A stretch of DNA of 64,000 nt, taken from the NCBI GenBank assembly GCA_947493455.1, contig CANLRB010000001.1, positions 682,001-746,000 of the forward strand. Reading direction: 5' to 3'. Every line of letters starts with the position of its first letter. Within the stretch, counting starts at the first letter, position 1. The notes beneath the pieces are model-generated. The model saw nothing but the letters and a program-made list of their open reading frames with translations, searched no databases and was not told the DNA's origin. Source of the stretch: an uncultured Pseudoalteromonas sp. (GTDB lineage: Bacteria > Pseudomonadota > Gammaproteobacteria > Enterobacterales > Alteromonadaceae). A program made the translations under genes and the position numbers. This document shows positions 18,701-27,145 of this stretch, in pieces.

Positions 18701-18874
18701 TACAAAAATGGCGGTTGGCCAAGTGAGAGTGATAACCAAGGTGCAGGCAGCGGTAACACAGCAATGTGTTTTAGTACCGCAGCAGGTACTGACTACTGGT
18801 CATACTTAAAAGTGACAGGCGGCGCACAAAACGCAACCATTAAAGTTGAGTTTGATGCCCCAGGCTGTAACTAA
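15752..18874 (+). CDS. Secreted M43 metalloprotease with PPC, PKD and GEVED modules
   Basis: The protein has 1040 residues from the ATG at 15752, which follows GGGA about eight bases upstream; an in-frame ATG four codons earlier has no such site. A signal peptide ends near residue 25. The zinc motif H268-E-F-G-H-W-L-N-L-P-H, the downstream D-T-P and the Met-turn segment E-N-F-M-H-Y-S identify the M43 (cytophagalysin/pappalysin) family. After the catalytic domain (about 70-365) come two PPC-like domains (about 396-496 and 510-610, with D-P-D-x-Y-V-S), two PKD domains (about 613-700 and 703-784), a GEVED domain (about 786-921, with W-I-D-F-N-Q-N-G) and a C-terminal PPC-like domain. The architecture is that of a large secreted protease; the accessory modules probably aid secretion or substrate adhesion. 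Confidence 0.93.
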   Translation: MFKNNKMVTLLSLGLAAQSAGVLAGSFELPAFTPNNVSLLGHQAKGHICGTDDNHQNWRELQKLNKLQYQQVELLKHAPISDMQSHANFESMVAQGNGVDGRYYIPVVVHVYGDTYNCTNAAQNCLTEAKIIDALNKSNEDFLGTNTQDGPIDPLFQAIRENLNIEFVLAKKDPSGNPTNGIVRYANKSGYGNGSGSDAQIAADAWDNFKYMNIYIQQDLYADGGTTSSGVAWYPSLSMSEQGLARVVYNGNYLGSNTGENFRSVLTHEFGHWLNLPHTFDGDVCSVHQEAFCEATGDNNCDTPQMSSSILQNNAPNCLGQKTNTENFMHYSDNYAMFTKGQVERMTAALHGPSRKTLWSNANLIATGLEAYTSNSERYWDGSGLDVAPQGTPIATFDNLSGAKGEATNFEVAMPPGTQAVAFYLDGYTEDPDLYVSRGQAPTKTGDTWNADFISFKSAGVPELVTVSAPSANANYHSTVDAFTAYSNARLQVLAVDDATLCTNCERIFLTEEHNLSAVKGDAAKTYQFTVPNDAIRTVVVMPGGYQGDPDMYVSVNSVPTTNAFDCGPFSAPRLSEYCELPAGGGTVNVMIDPFLDYSGATLRAYYERQTNSALPIAEANGAYTALLGDSVQLVSSGSGDSDGTIVSYSWDLGDGNTATGESVTHTYAQAGAYTVTLTVTDNDGNTATDTASVTISAVNEAPVVVVSNPVSGQIGESVTFSAAGSTDDGQIVSYQWDFGDGNSQNGETVTHSFTQAGDYVVTVTATDNQGAQTSATTSATITGVTFCSASGNTNYEWIESVAVGNITHASAKEGYADFTNINLPLMVGDNMINLTAGGNYTEHWTAWIDFNQNGNFEASEQVVANVSGKNTVTGTISVPQSANGLTTRMRVIMKYGSAATSACGSIGDGEIEDYTVTISKPSTPILENACATQSAVTSGRLESGRATCLGSNSTMWFSMANASAHSTVSISTDHGSGSLNVLYKNGGWPSESDNQGAGSGNTAMCFSTAAGTDYWSYLKVTGGAQNATIKVEFDAPGCN

Positions 18875-18913
18875 CCATCATTTTAAAATAATAATTGTTT
18901 TTAGAATTTAAAC

Positions 18914-18940
18914 AAAAGCCTACAGTCATGTAGGCTTTTT
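18914..18940 (+). terminator. Terminator of the M43 protease gene
   Basis: AAAAGCCTACA and TGTAGGCTTTT form an 11-bp stem with a four-base loop and a T-run, 40 bases after the stop codon. Confidence 0.9.
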
Positions 18941-19008
18941 ATATTGCGTCATAATAATTAAAAAAATATGCGAAATACTTGTCTCGAAGGTATAGCTGAA
19001 CGTTCGAG

Positions 19009-19779
19009 CTAGTTGCGACCTGCCATCACGCCGCCGTCTACATCCCACACTGCTCCGGTGACCCAGCTTGCTTGCTCTGACAGTAAAAAAGAAATTGCGT
19101 TAGCCACATCATCTACTTGCCCGACTCGCCCAATTGGGTGAAAGTTATCAAAGCTACTTAACACCTCATCAACTTGGTTTTCATCAATAAAATGATTGTA
19201 AATCGGCGTTTTGACCACAGCCGGCGAAACCGCATTAACACGTATATTAAATTCAGCCAGTTCTAACGCTAAATGCTGAGTAAGCGCATGTAATCCGGCT
19301 TTTGCCATTGAATACGCTGACGAAGGGGTCGCTGCAATCGCTTGCTTTGCCCACATCGACCCAATATTAACAATGCTTCCTCCTTGTTGTTCACCTACTT
19401 TGCGTTTCATATTATTGGCGACAGCCTGAGTAATCAAAAAGGTGGCTTTGTTGAGTTCATGATACGTATCATAATCTTGCACCGAATGCTCTAAAAAAGG
19501 CTTAGGACTAAAATACCCGGCTGCGTTAATTAAATAACCATAATTTGGCGTTAATTGGCTAACAAATGAAGCAACCGCATCACTATCATATAAATTTAAT
19601 TGAATACCCGTGACTTTACCGAATTCTGCCAGCTTAGCGACGGCGGCATTGAGCTTTGACTTATTGTTGCCTACCAGCGTTACTGCAACACCTGCATTTA
19701 CCAATTGCTGCGCCACCTCAAATCCCATACCGCTCGAACCGCCAATCACCAATGCTTCGTTATACTTAAAATTAGTCAT
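19009..19779 (-). CDS. Short-chain dehydrogenase/reductase (SDR)
   Basis: This 256-residue cytosolic oxidoreductase has the nucleotide-binding G-G-S-S-G-M-G at about 13-19, N-A-A-G at about 85, the catalytic Ser in N-I-G-S-M, and Y-S-M-A-K carrying the Tyr and Lys. The C-terminal [11 protein letters not shown] is typical of the family. The ATG at 19779 has GAGAG eight bases upstream; the open frame extends five codons to a TTG. Substrate is unknown. It is divergent from an HxlR-family regulator gene with inverted repeats in the 100-bp gap, the usual arrangement of a regulator and its target. HxlR regulators often respond to aldehydes, quinones or oxidants, so a detoxification reductase is plausible but inferred. 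Confidence 0.88.
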   Translation of the reverse strand: MTNFKYNEALVIGGSSGMGFEVAQQLVNAGVAVTLVGNNKSKLNAAVAKLAEFGKVTGIQLNLYDSDAVASFVSQLTPNYGYLINAAGYFSPKPFLEHSVQDYDTYHELNKATFLITQAVANNMKRKVGEQQGGSIVNIGSMWAKQAIAATPSSAYSMAKAGLHALTQHLALELAEFNIRVNAVSPAVVKTPIYNHFIDENQVDEVLSSFDNFHPIGRVGQVDDVANAISFLLSEQASWVTGAVWDVDGGVMAGRN

Positions 19780-19817
19780 AATAATATCTCTCAAAGTTGA
19801 ACACGTGATAATATTAA

Positions 19818-19869
19818 AAGCATTCGTATGCTTATGAATAGTAAGTACAAATTGGTTAGGTAGGTACTT
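19818..19869. promoter_or_regulatory. Candidate HxlR operators between the SDR and regulator genes
   Basis: Two inverted repeats are seen: AAGCAT-TCGT-ATGCTT at 19818-19833, and AAGTAC / GTACTT at 19843-19848 and 19864-19869 with a 15-base spacer. Either could bind the dimeric HxlR-family protein encoded just downstream and control both divergent genes. This is inference from position and symmetry. Confidence 0.4.
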
Positions 19870-19883
19870 TTTGGTACATCTTT

Positions 19884-20237
19884 ATGAAATCTAAAGAAAA
19901 GTTTTTTACGCGAAAATTAGCACCGCAAACAAGTGCACGCATGGTCGAAACAATTTTCGGCTGTAAGTGGTCACTCACTGTTTACTATTTGTTAGATAAT
20001 GGCATTAATCGCCCTGGTGAAATGGTGCGCAGTGTTGATGGGCTGACCACTAAAGTTTTGAATCAATGTTTAAAACGTAATGTTGACTTTGGCATTCTTG
20101 AAAAAGTCGAATTTAATGAAATTCCGCCGCGCGTTGAATACAACGTCACTCAATTTGGGAAAAAATTTATTGCAGTTTTAGCGCAGATACAAGCGCTACA
20201 AGAAGACATCAACAACGAAGCAGGCCAATACCAATAG
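19884..20237 (+). CDS. HxlR-family winged-helix regulator
   Basis: The 117-residue protein matches the HxlR domain through F-G-C-K-W-S-L-T-V-Y-Y-L-L, the helix L-T-T-K-V-L-N-Q-C-L-K and I-P-P-R-V-E-Y-N-V-T near the wing. The family's usual N-terminal sensing Cys (C-P-x-E) is replaced here by Q-T-S-A-R-M-V-E-T, with a single Cys just after, at I-F-G-C-K, and another at N-Q-C-L, so redox sensing would differ from the classical type. It is divergent from the SDR gene and probably controls it. Its stop lies one base from the stop of the convergent SBP gene, with no terminator between them. Confidence 0.88.
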   Translation: MKSKEKFFTRKLAPQTSARMVETIFGCKWSLTVYYLLDNGINRPGEMVRSVDGLTTKVLNQCLKRNVDFGILEKVEFNEIPPRVEYNVTQFGKKFIAVLAQIQALQEDINNEAGQYQ

Positions 20238-20238
20238 C

Positions 20239-20982
20239 TTAGAGCCCGTTCTGTTTATTATAATCAGCAAGGGCTTTTCGTACTTTATCGACAACCGCTT
20301 TATCGGTTTTTAAGCCAAACGCCAAACACCCTTGTGCGTCGCTTTCTTTTTTGACCTCGAGTACTTTTTTAACCATTGACGGAGCACGATTGAATTGACG
20401 CAAATTTTCAGCCATTTCCCATTCGGTTTGTAGCACTAAGTCCACTCTTCCTGCAAAAAACTTGCGTATACCGGCATGTGGGTCTGCGGTCACATCTAAA
20501 TTTTCATCGTTTGTGAAACCATGGGCAAGTAAATATTCGTGGTCACTCTCACCTTGCTCAATCGAAGTTACATAGCGCTTTGCATCGTTAAGTTGATTGA
20601 TTTTAATATCGTCTCGCGCCGACAGCTTATACAAGTTAACCCGCACTGGCCCAATTAGTGGGCACACCCATTGAAAAAGCGGCTCGCGTTCTTTAGTTTT
20701 TAAAATAGTGTAAATAAGGGTATTTTTTTCGTTTTTTGTGAGCGCCATCGAACATGCCCACGGGTATGAATTAATTTTATAATCATCAAACCCTGCACGT
20801 TTTAAAATTGCTTTTACACGCTCGGTTGCGCGCCCTGTTATTTCACCTTTTTCATTGGTGTAATTAAATGGGCGCCACTCTTCGGTCACCACATTTATGG
20901 TTTCACTCGCATAAACGTGGGGCAGCATAAAGCCCACCAATAAACACAGTGGAAAAAAAAGTATTTGATACAAACTAAGCAC
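20239..20982 (-). CDS. Orphan periplasmic substrate-binding protein (SBP_bac_3 type)
   Basis: The 247-residue exported protein has a signal peptide (1-26, ending V-Y-A-S) and the family-3 pattern: N-V-V-T-E-E-W-R-P-F-N-Y, then a G-x-x-x-E segment, P-W at about 72, and A-G-R-V-D-L-V-L before the second lobe. It resembles amino-acid-binding proteins but no ABC permease or ATPase gene is adjacent; similar proteins are encoded at 44749-45546 and 58433-59329. Such orphan proteins are common in Alteromonadales. The start is uncertain: a GTG at 20982 has AAAGGG only two bases away, whereas a TTG three codons later is better spaced. Ligand is unknown. Confidence 0.8.
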   Translation of the reverse strand: MLSLYQILFFPLCLLVGFMLPHVYASETINVVTEEWRPFNYTNEKGEITGRATERVKAILKRAGFDDYKINSYPWACSMALTKNEKNTLIYTILKTKEREPLFQWVCPLIGPVRVNLYKLSARDDIKINQLNDAKRYVTSIEQGESDHEYLLAHGFTNDENLDVTADPHAGIRKFFAGRVDLVLQTEWEMAENLRQFNRAPSMVKKVLEVKKESDAQGCLAFGLKTDKAVVDKVRKALADYNKQNGL

Positions 20983-21168
20983 AACCCTTTTATTGTGTAA
21001 GTGACGAAATATTGTTTAAGCAGTTTCTCTATACGAGAATAATCTAAATTGTGGTAATCGCCAAATACTAATCACTGGATTAGCACTTGCAATAAACCGA
21101 TGAAGTAACAACACGAACAATACAAAAACCGTAAGATAATTACCTAGTATGTGATTTTAATGCTGTAA

Positions 21169-21939
21169 CTAAAACACAAATTCTAAGTTTACGTTAGCGC
21201 CTGTTTCACTATTGTTGCGATTGAACCAATTGGCTTGGTGATAAACCACTTCACCCGAAACAACCAACCAACGCGAAATTTCATACTCCATTGTGAGACT
21301 AACGCCAAATGCATCGCCATTGTCAGAGAAATGTGACGATACACATCGACGTTCAATATCACATCCGTGATCGATATAATCTCCTACATCGGCATCGTAC
21401 CGTTCGGTCAAATAATAGGTGCCATCTATTTTGCCATTTTGATAAAACACACTGCCATAAGTTAAAATCGTGTCGCTTAGCCGATATCCTGCGATTAAAC
21501 TTAGGTCAACAGCTTGCTGTTTTAACTGCCAATTATTTGAATCATGCGAAGCAGATTCGCGGCGGTCAGAATGAATAAAGCCCAGGCTAGTCGCGAGTGA
21601 AACATTCCCGGGTAATTTTTGTTCTAGCGGCGCCCCTAACCACTGATATTTGACACTCAGTTTATCTTCGCCATTACTCACATAACGCGCTTCGAACCCA
21701 TTACCGAGTGACATTGCTGCCGAAACACGAAGCGCAATGTCATCGTCTGCTTTTTCAGCCCGATCGAGCGAAATGGAGTTTGCCGTATCAGTACCAAGCG
21801 CAAGCTTAAAATTAAACGCATCACTATGAACTTCGGGGCTATTAAAACGCGCCATGCGAGGCTCAACCTCTGGGCTTGATTTACAGCCGCTTAATGTGAC
21901 ACTTACGAGGCTGAACACGATGAAAATTGACTTTTTCAA
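21169..21939 (-). CDS. Outer-membrane lipoprotein, beta-barrel-like
   Basis: The 256-residue protein starts at a TTG with AGGGA seven bases upstream. A lipoprotein signal ends in L-S-G-C (Cys19). The mature part consists of alternating hydrophobic and polar strands typical of a small outer-membrane barrel (for example A-L-R-V-S-A-A-M-S-L and V-D-L-S-L-I-A-G-Y-R-L), ending in the barrel-like V-N-L-E-F-V-F. A C-x-x-x-x-x-C pair (D-I-E-R-R between) may form a disulphide in an extracellular loop. I do not recognise the family; a barrel with a lipid anchor is unusual, so the protein may instead be periplasmic with a barrel-like fold. It stands alone. Confidence 0.7.
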   Translation of the reverse strand: MKKSIFIVFSLVSVTLSGCKSSPEVEPRMARFNSPEVHSDAFNFKLALGTDTANSISLDRAEKADDDIALRVSAAMSLGNGFEARYVSNGEDKLSVKYQWLGAPLEQKLPGNVSLATSLGFIHSDRRESASHDSNNWQLKQQAVDLSLIAGYRLSDTILTYGSVFYQNGKIDGTYYLTERYDADVGDYIDHGCDIERRCVSSHFSDNGDAFGVSLTMEYEISRWLVVSGEVVYHQANWFNRNNSETGANVNLEFVF

Positions 21940-22108
21940 GGCAAAATCCCTTTAGTTTTATTTTTGCCCGAATAGTATAAAGTGCATCACAAATAAACAA
22001 CCATGAATGTAAACAAAAGTAATTTCGATTCATACTGCCCTAACTAAGTTTGCCACTTGCCAAATAGACTGTTCATAAAACCAATATCCTGCAATAGTTT
22101 AAGCAGTT

Positions 22109-23932
22109 TTAATTCGATTCGTTTGCTTTATCAAATTGTAGTTCACACAAACGTTGATAAAGCTTTGAGCTTTGTAACAAGCTAGTGTGCGTACCCGTAT
22201 CGACAATTTTTCCTTGATCCATCACCACTATAAGGTCGGCGTGTATAACCGTTGATAGACGATGGGCAATGATAATGGTGGTGCGACTTGTCATTAGTTC
22301 ATCAAGCGCGGCTTGCACATGAAACTCACTTTGCGCATCTAGCGCACTGGTTGCCTCATCAAGTAACAATACATTTGGGTCTTTTAATATTGCGCGAGCT
22401 AAGGCAATACGCTGTTTTTGACCGCCCGACAAACGCACGCCCTGCTCACCTAAAAAACTGCCATAACCTTCTGGTAATTGTACAATAAACTCGTGGGCAT
22501 GCGCACGTTTAGCAGCGTTTATCACTTCTTCATCAGTCGCATCGGGTTTGCCGTAACGAATATTGTGCCATACGTCAGAGCTGAATAAGACCGGGTGCTG
22601 TGGCACCATGCCCATCGCATCGCGCAGTTCTGTCAGCGATAACTGAGTAATATCCTCTTCGTTAAATTGAATATTACCACTCTGCGGATCGTAAAAGCGC
22701 TGCAACAGCTCAAATAAGGTGGTTTTACCTGCACCCGATGGGCCTACCAAAGCGACCACTTTACCATTTGGAATTGATAAGTTAATGTTATTAAGTGCCG
22801 CATTGTCAGGCCGTGATGGATAGGAAAAGGTTACATTATCAAATGTAATCGCAGATTGTGCACCTTGTTTTAACGGAGTTGGCTCAGGCACCTCGCTGAT
22901 ATCACTTTTAACTTCTAAAAGCTCAAGTAAACGCGTAGCAGAACCCGCTGCACGTTGTAATTCACCGTAAACTTCGGCCACCGTAGCCACCGACATCGCA
23001 ACCATAATAGCGTAAAAAACAAATGCTCCCAGTTCGCCGCCACTCATGCGACCAGCCAGTACATCCATGCCGCCGACCCAAAGCATCGCGCTAATCGCAC
23101 CAAAGGTCAGAAAAATCACCACGGCAATTAAATAGGAGCGCTGTTTTACACGGCGTTTAGCAACTGTAAACGCTTTTTCAACCTCATTACCAAATGCAAG
23201 TTGTTCTTTCGCTTCATGGGTGTAACTTTGTACAACCTTAATGTTTTGAATAATTTCACCGGCATAGGTACCTACATCAGCAATGGCATCTTGCGAGCTC
23301 GACGCCAGCTTTCGTACTTTTTTACCGTACAGCATCATAGGTACTAAAATAACGGGTACCGACAACACAACAAATAAGGTCAACTTAATACTAGTGACCA
23401 TCAACATAATGAGTCCGCCAATCAGCATTAAAGAGCTGCGCAGCGCCATTGAGAATGACGAACCGATAATCGATTGTAACAAGGCGGTATCGGTTGTCAG
23501 GCGGGTCATTAGCTCACCGCTGCGGTTTTCTTCAAAGTAGCTTGGGTGCAAGGTCACAATACGGTTAAATACCGTTTTACGAATATCGGCACTGACCCGC
23601 TCGCCAAGCCATGACATCATGTAAAACCGACTAAAGGTGCCGAGCGCAAGTAAACTAATTAAGCCAATTAAAATCAGTATGGCCGATTGTAATTGCTCAA
23701 CCGAGCCTGCAATAAAGCCATTGTCGATAACCAGTTTTACCCCTTGCCCTAACGACAAGTTAACGGCTGCGGTTAATAATAAAGCAAGTAGTGCCAATGC
23801 GAGCATTAACTTATACGGTTTTACAAAGGCAAAAATAGGCAAGAGACTGGTAAATGCTTTAGAAATGCTTTTTGTTTTATGTGCGTCAACGTCAGTTTTT
23901 TGTTGTTCGATTGATGGGGTTTGTGTGCTCAC
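22109..23932 (-). CDS. MsbA-type ABC exporter (fused membrane and ATPase domains)
   Basis: This 607-residue half-transporter has six membrane helices in residues about 40-310 and an ATPase domain after about 360. Walker A is G397-P-S-G-A-G-K-T, the signature is L-S-G-G-Q-K-Q-R at about 505, and Walker B is V-L-L-L-D-E-A-T-S-A-L-D. The layout is that of exporters for lipids, drugs or peptides that work as homodimers. It starts at GTG with no strong ribosome site. Close homologues in Alteromonadales are annotated simply as ABC exporters. It is not an obvious lpxK neighbour, so a lipid A flippase role is unsupported. The gene upstream encodes an unknown membrane protein. Confidence 0.9.
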   Translation of the reverse strand: MSTQTPSIEQQKTDVDAHKTKSISKAFTSLLPIFAFVKPYKLMLALALLALLLTAAVNLSLGQGVKLVIDNGFIAGSVEQLQSAILILIGLISLLALGTFSRFYMMSWLGERVSADIRKTVFNRIVTLHPSYFEENRSGELMTRLTTDTALLQSIIGSSFSMALRSSLMLIGGLIMLMVTSIKLTLFVVLSVPVILVPMMLYGKKVRKLASSSQDAIADVGTYAGEIIQNIKVVQSYTHEAKEQLAFGNEVEKAFTVAKRRVKQRSYLIAVVIFLTFGAISAMLWVGGMDVLAGRMSGGELGAFVFYAIMVAMSVATVAEVYGELQRAAGSATRLLELLEVKSDISEVPEPTPLKQGAQSAITFDNVTFSYPSRPDNAALNNINLSIPNGKVVALVGPSGAGKTTLFELLQRFYDPQSGNIQFNEEDITQLSLTELRDAMGMVPQHPVLFSSDVWHNIRYGKPDATDEEVINAAKRAHAHEFIVQLPEGYGSFLGEQGVRLSGGQKQRIALARAILKDPNVLLLDEATSALDAQSEFHVQAALDELMTSRTTIIIAHRLSTVIHADLIVVMDQGKIVDTGTHTSLLQSSKLYQRLCELQFDKANESN

Positions 23933-23989
23933 GACAGGCTCAAATACAAATGGATGCTGTTAATGAGATGGTTACACCTTTTGCGTTTT

Positions 23990-24547
23990 TCAAGAGAGAC
24001 AATTGAATAGAACACAATATGGTTGCCGAACCTTTGCTATTGCTATGGCAACAAAGCGCGAAAATACGAATATCAAACAATAATCGACATCATGCTTTTT
24101 CCGACTCGGCAGTAAATAACCACCATCCATACTAGCTTGTGGCGAAGCAAAATCAGTTTTTTTCAGTTCGTTAATATGATTTAGGGTTGGTGCTGCATAA
24201 AGGCCGGCAATAATAATGTAAATAACACTTTTGCTAATCATATTATCTATTTCATAACCATCATTGACGTTTACAAACTCGTAAACCAGTACCAATATAT
24301 TGCCGCACACAAACCCCACTAAAGCCATGTACCATATTTCCACTCTAACAATGAGGACTTTATTAAATGCGTAACAAAAAGCGCCAAATACTATAAATAA
24401 ATCAGAAATTGACACTAAAATACTCACAATAGTTGGATGAGTAGGCGCAATGATATCGGCAACTGTAAACGCGTCATATAATGCGTAACACGTCGATATC
24501 AAAATCACACAAAATGCAACTTTCCATTTTAAGCGCGGACCAATCAT
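23990..24547 (-). CDS. Unknown integral membrane protein (185 aa)
   Basis: The ATG at 24547 has GGTGG four bases upstream; the open frame starts at a TTG six codons earlier. Four hydrophobic segments are visible at about 9-25, 40-60, 70-92 and 108-122, followed by a polar stretch and a terminal V-R-Q-P-Y-C-V-L-F-N-C-L-S. I do not recognise it. The C-terminal half (from S-R-K-K-H-D on) looks less like a membrane protein and could reflect a frameshifted tail, though I cannot show that. It sits 57 bases upstream of the ABC exporter gene and 76 bases downstream of the small gene at 24624, all on the same strand. Confidence 0.55.
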   Translation of the reverse strand: MIGPRLKWKVAFCVILISTCYALYDAFTVADIIAPTHPTIVSILVSISDLFIVFGAFCYAFNKVLIVRVEIWYMALVGFVCGNILVLVYEFVNVNDGYEIDNMISKSVIYIIIAGLYAAPTLNHINELKKTDFASPQASMDGGYLLPSRKKHDVDYCLIFVFSRFVAIAIAKVRQPYCVLFNCLS

Positions 24548-24623
24548 GTTACCACCAATAGCCAAACGGTATTAAATTAGGATCTTTAGGCAGCGCACGC
24601 CATCCTTGCTTATTGTCTATGTA

Positions 24624-24866
24624 TCATCGTTTAAAGTTCCTGCGTTTTGCGCCGACTGGTGTTAAAGACAAAAAGACATTGAGTAATCCGATGAACTCTT
24701 TAGAATCTCGCCCCGCTTGACCGTATGTTATCCTAAGAGATGGGTACAAACTTTTGTATGTTTCATTTGCTTGTGATTCATGTTTATGAAATTGGCTATA
24801 AACTAATTCCAAGGCGCCATACGCTTTACCAATAGCCCCTGCACTTCTAACTAGCCTCGCTGACAT
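24624..24866 (-). CDS. Unknown small protein (80 aa)
   Basis: The ATG is preceded by AAGGA seven to eight bases upstream, a good site that supports expression. The protein is basic at both ends (M-S-A-R-L-V-R-S and A-K-R-R-N-F-K-R) and has an internal hydrophobic stretch L-L-N-V-F-L-S-L-T-P-V. I do not recognise it. It may form a two-gene unit with the membrane protein gene downstream. Confidence 0.5.
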   Translation of the reverse strand: MSARLVRSAGAIGKAYGALELVYSQFHKHESQANETYKSLYPSLRITYGQAGRDSKEFIGLLNVFLSLTPVGAKRRNFKR

Positions 24867-25057
24867 ATTATTTCCTTATAATTAACTAAAGTTCCCAAAA
24901 TAGAACCAGTGTAACTACCTAACTATTATTGTCAACTCAATCAAACACCTTTTCATTAAAAAAATATCGGCGTAGGTTTAGATAGCGATAAATTCACATA
25001 TCCATTTGACCGCGACTCGCGTATTATACTCGTTCGACTAACTAGCAGTGACTCTAC

Positions 25058-25270
25058 ATGACACAACCTAACAACCCACTCCATGGTAAAACACTCGAAG
25101 CAATTTTAACTGAGCTCGAACGTGAACTCGGGTTTAGCGAAATGGCAAAATACGTAAATATAAACTGCTTTAAAAAAGACCCAAGTATTAAATCGAGCCT
25201 TAAGTTTTTGCGTAAAACCCCTTGGGCCCGTGAAAAAGTTGAGCAGCTTTATATTGATGTACTGACTTAA
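25058..25270 (+). CDS. VF530/DUF2132 family DNA-binding protein
   Basis: The 70-residue protein closely follows the family pattern: [14 protein letters not shown] near the start, [17 protein letters not shown] in the middle, and [11 protein letters not shown] near the end. VF530, the namesake from Aliivibrio fischeri, has a helical fold and is described as DNA-binding; the cellular role is unknown. It is a single-gene unit with no visible ribosome site or terminator. Confidence 0.93.
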   Translation: MTQPNNPLHGKTLEAILTELERELGFSEMAKYVNINCFKKDPSIKSSLKFLRKTPWAREKVEQLYIDVLT

Positions 25271-25416
25271 TCACGTGAAATTGATTTGAGGTTCTAATTA
25301 CAGTGCTTAAATCTTAGCTAACATTCCTGTAGCCCTAGGTAGGTTAATCACTGTATCTTTGAGATGTGTTTTATAAACAGCTCTTCCTTGAGCATGAATT
25401 TAAGTGAGCGCTTAGT

Positions 25417-26826
25417 TTATTTTACTTTTTCTAAAGTAATCGAACGGTCTAGTCGATGCATTAAGAGTTTTGTTTGACCATTCTCTTGCACGAATTCAAG
25501 TTTTGTTTGAGAGAACGGCACATAAAACAATGAATCGGTTTCGTGGTAGAGATAAAACTCACCGCCATCGTCCAGTTTAACAATGAGCTTTGTGCCAAGG
25601 CTTGCAATTGTAAATTTGCGTTCTTTTGACTCATATCGACCTAAATAGCGAGCAAGCGTTGCTTTAGAAATCGGATTTTTAATGTAATGGATATTTTTTA
25701 GTAAATCGTCTTTAAGCGTGGCTACTTCACCACCTTTAGTCGCGGTGTCATAGGCTTTTCGGTAGTTAACAATTGCGAGCTCCGCATTGTTGTGTAGCTC
25801 ATATGCTTGCGCTAACTTGGCGAAATTTCCATAGTAGTCAGGATATTGTTCGGCACACCTTTCCAATACCGCGATTGCACCGGTTAAGTTTCGTTTAGTT
25901 ACTAAAAAGTCGGCTAGCGCATAGTAGTTTTCATTGGTTTGCTTAATTGACGAGCCGTATTTTTCTTCAATATTTTTTTCGTATTGTGTAAATTCATTCT
26001 CGTCGAATTGCTGCCATTTTTCTTTTGGATAATTGATATCCGAAAAGGTATGTTTTAACCCGTGATAATTGACCAGGTATGGCGCAGACATATGGCCTTC
26101 GTTTTCAAACTCTCTGTATGCGTACCTGAGTTTGTTTGGTGTGTTTTCATCTAAAATAGCGACAAAACGCTTATGCTCTTGGCGCATTCCCCAGCCGTCT
26201 TCGGTTCCGATACCAAAATAAACGCTTTTATCCAATGACTTAAATCTATTTAAGTATTTTTTCGCACCTTTTATAACGCGCTCCCCATCCCACCAAAGCG
26301 CTGGGCTAATTACAATATACGCGTCAAATAGGTTTGGCCTAGCTAAAAGCGAGTGCGCTGCCAACAGCCCGCCTAAGGAATGCCCTTCGATGATTTCGAA
26401 CCCGTTTGTCTGATAATTTTTATTCACAAAAGGCATTAATTCTTTTTCAATAAAGTCTAAATAGCTGTCGCCACCGCCACTGTTTTTAGCGTAGTTTTGA
26501 TCACGAGAGATGGTCATATCGCGGGTACGGTCGTTACTTGTGATAGCCACAATAATTAATGGCGCAATGTGGCCGGTCATTGACAGCAAATCATTGGCGC
26601 CTTTTGCATGGCTTGCATTTAAATTGCCATCGAGCAAATAGAGCACTGGGTAACGACTATTCGACTTTTCATAGTCCTTTGGCACAATTATCTCGATATT
26701 TTGGTTTTCGTTTAGTATGGATGAATGGAACTCAAGCGTTTGATCACCTCCCTTATTTGAAGACGCTGCTGCAATCGAAGCAAAGCTCAATAGCACTAAT
26801 TGGATACTTAAAATAAATAATTTCAT
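25417..26826 (-). CDS. Exported esterase-D-like hydrolase with TPR region
   Basis: The 469-residue protein has a signal peptide (1-21). An alpha/beta-hydrolase domain of the esterase D/IroE type covers about 30-265, with Y-P-V-L-Y-L-L-D-G at 59-67 and nucleophile Ser150 in G-H-S-L-G-G; E-G-H-M near 250 supplies the likely catalytic His. Residues about 290-375 carry two to three TPR-like helical pairs (N-Y-Y-A-L-A-D-F-L, A-I-A-V-L-E-R-C-A), and the last 90 residues resemble the small beta domain that follows many serine hydrolases (Y-L-G-R-Y-E). Known relatives cleave siderophore esters or other small esters; substrate here is unknown. It stands alone on the minus strand. Confidence 0.88.
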   Translation of the reverse strand: MKLFILSIQLVLLSFASIAAASSNKGGDQTLEFHSSILNENQNIEIIVPKDYEKSNSRYPVLYLLDGNLNASHAKGANDLLSMTGHIAPLIIVAITSNDRTRDMTISRDQNYAKNSGGGDSYLDFIEKELMPFVNKNYQTNGFEIIEGHSLGGLLAAHSLLARPNLFDAYIVISPALWWDGERVIKGAKKYLNRFKSLDKSVYFGIGTEDGWGMRQEHKRFVAILDENTPNKLRYAYREFENEGHMSAPYLVNYHGLKHTFSDINYPKEKWQQFDENEFTQYEKNIEEKYGSSIKQTNENYYALADFLVTKRNLTGAIAVLERCAEQYPDYYGNFAKLAQAYELHNNAELAIVNYRKAYDTATKGGEVATLKDDLLKNIHYIKNPISKATLARYLGRYESKERKFTIASLGTKLIVKLDDGGEFYLYHETDSLFYVPFSQTKLEFVQENGQTKLLMHRLDRSITLEKVK

Positions 26827-27145
26827 ATAAAAACTCTGACTAAATTGATATCTATTGAAAGCCCAACGTAGCTTTCACCGTAAAATAGTATTTTGAAGGA
26901 CATGAGTTCGAACTAGGGCAACTTACGTTAACAATTAAAACGCGGTAGTTAGCACTTAGACACGACTCCATGCACCTATGAATGTAATAAGCAGCAGACA
27001 TGCCATTTTTAATATCTTGTTTTTATTGAAGTTATATATTTTTATAATAAGCGCATTCACAATACTGCAAAATTATTTGCAGTATTGTGAATTGGGTGAG
27101 AAGGGTTTGTGGGGTGGCTCAATAAACTTTTTAACAACGCAGAGC
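26827..27145. other. Intergenic region with a strong hairpin
   Basis: The 319-bp gap between the esterase and EamA genes has no credible coding frame; the longest frame runs antisense into the EamA gene. Its only striking element is the 17-bp inverted repeat at 27055-27092. Confidence 0.5.
27055..27092. repeat. Perfect 17-bp inverted repeat, four-base loop
   Basis: ATTCACAATACTGCAAA is followed by ATTA and its exact complement. It lies 54 bases beyond the EamA stop on the minus strand. Neither flank has a T-tract, so it is not a standard terminator; an mRNA 3' stabiliser or a protein site is possible. Confidence 0.7.

Noticed and set aside
22109-23932. Naming the exporter msbA
   Set aside because: The domain layout fits many ABC exporters, and there is no lpxK or other lipid A context.
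26900-26925. GTTCGAAC, resembling a tRNA T-loop
   Set aside because: No acceptor, D or anticodon stem can be formed around it on either strand.
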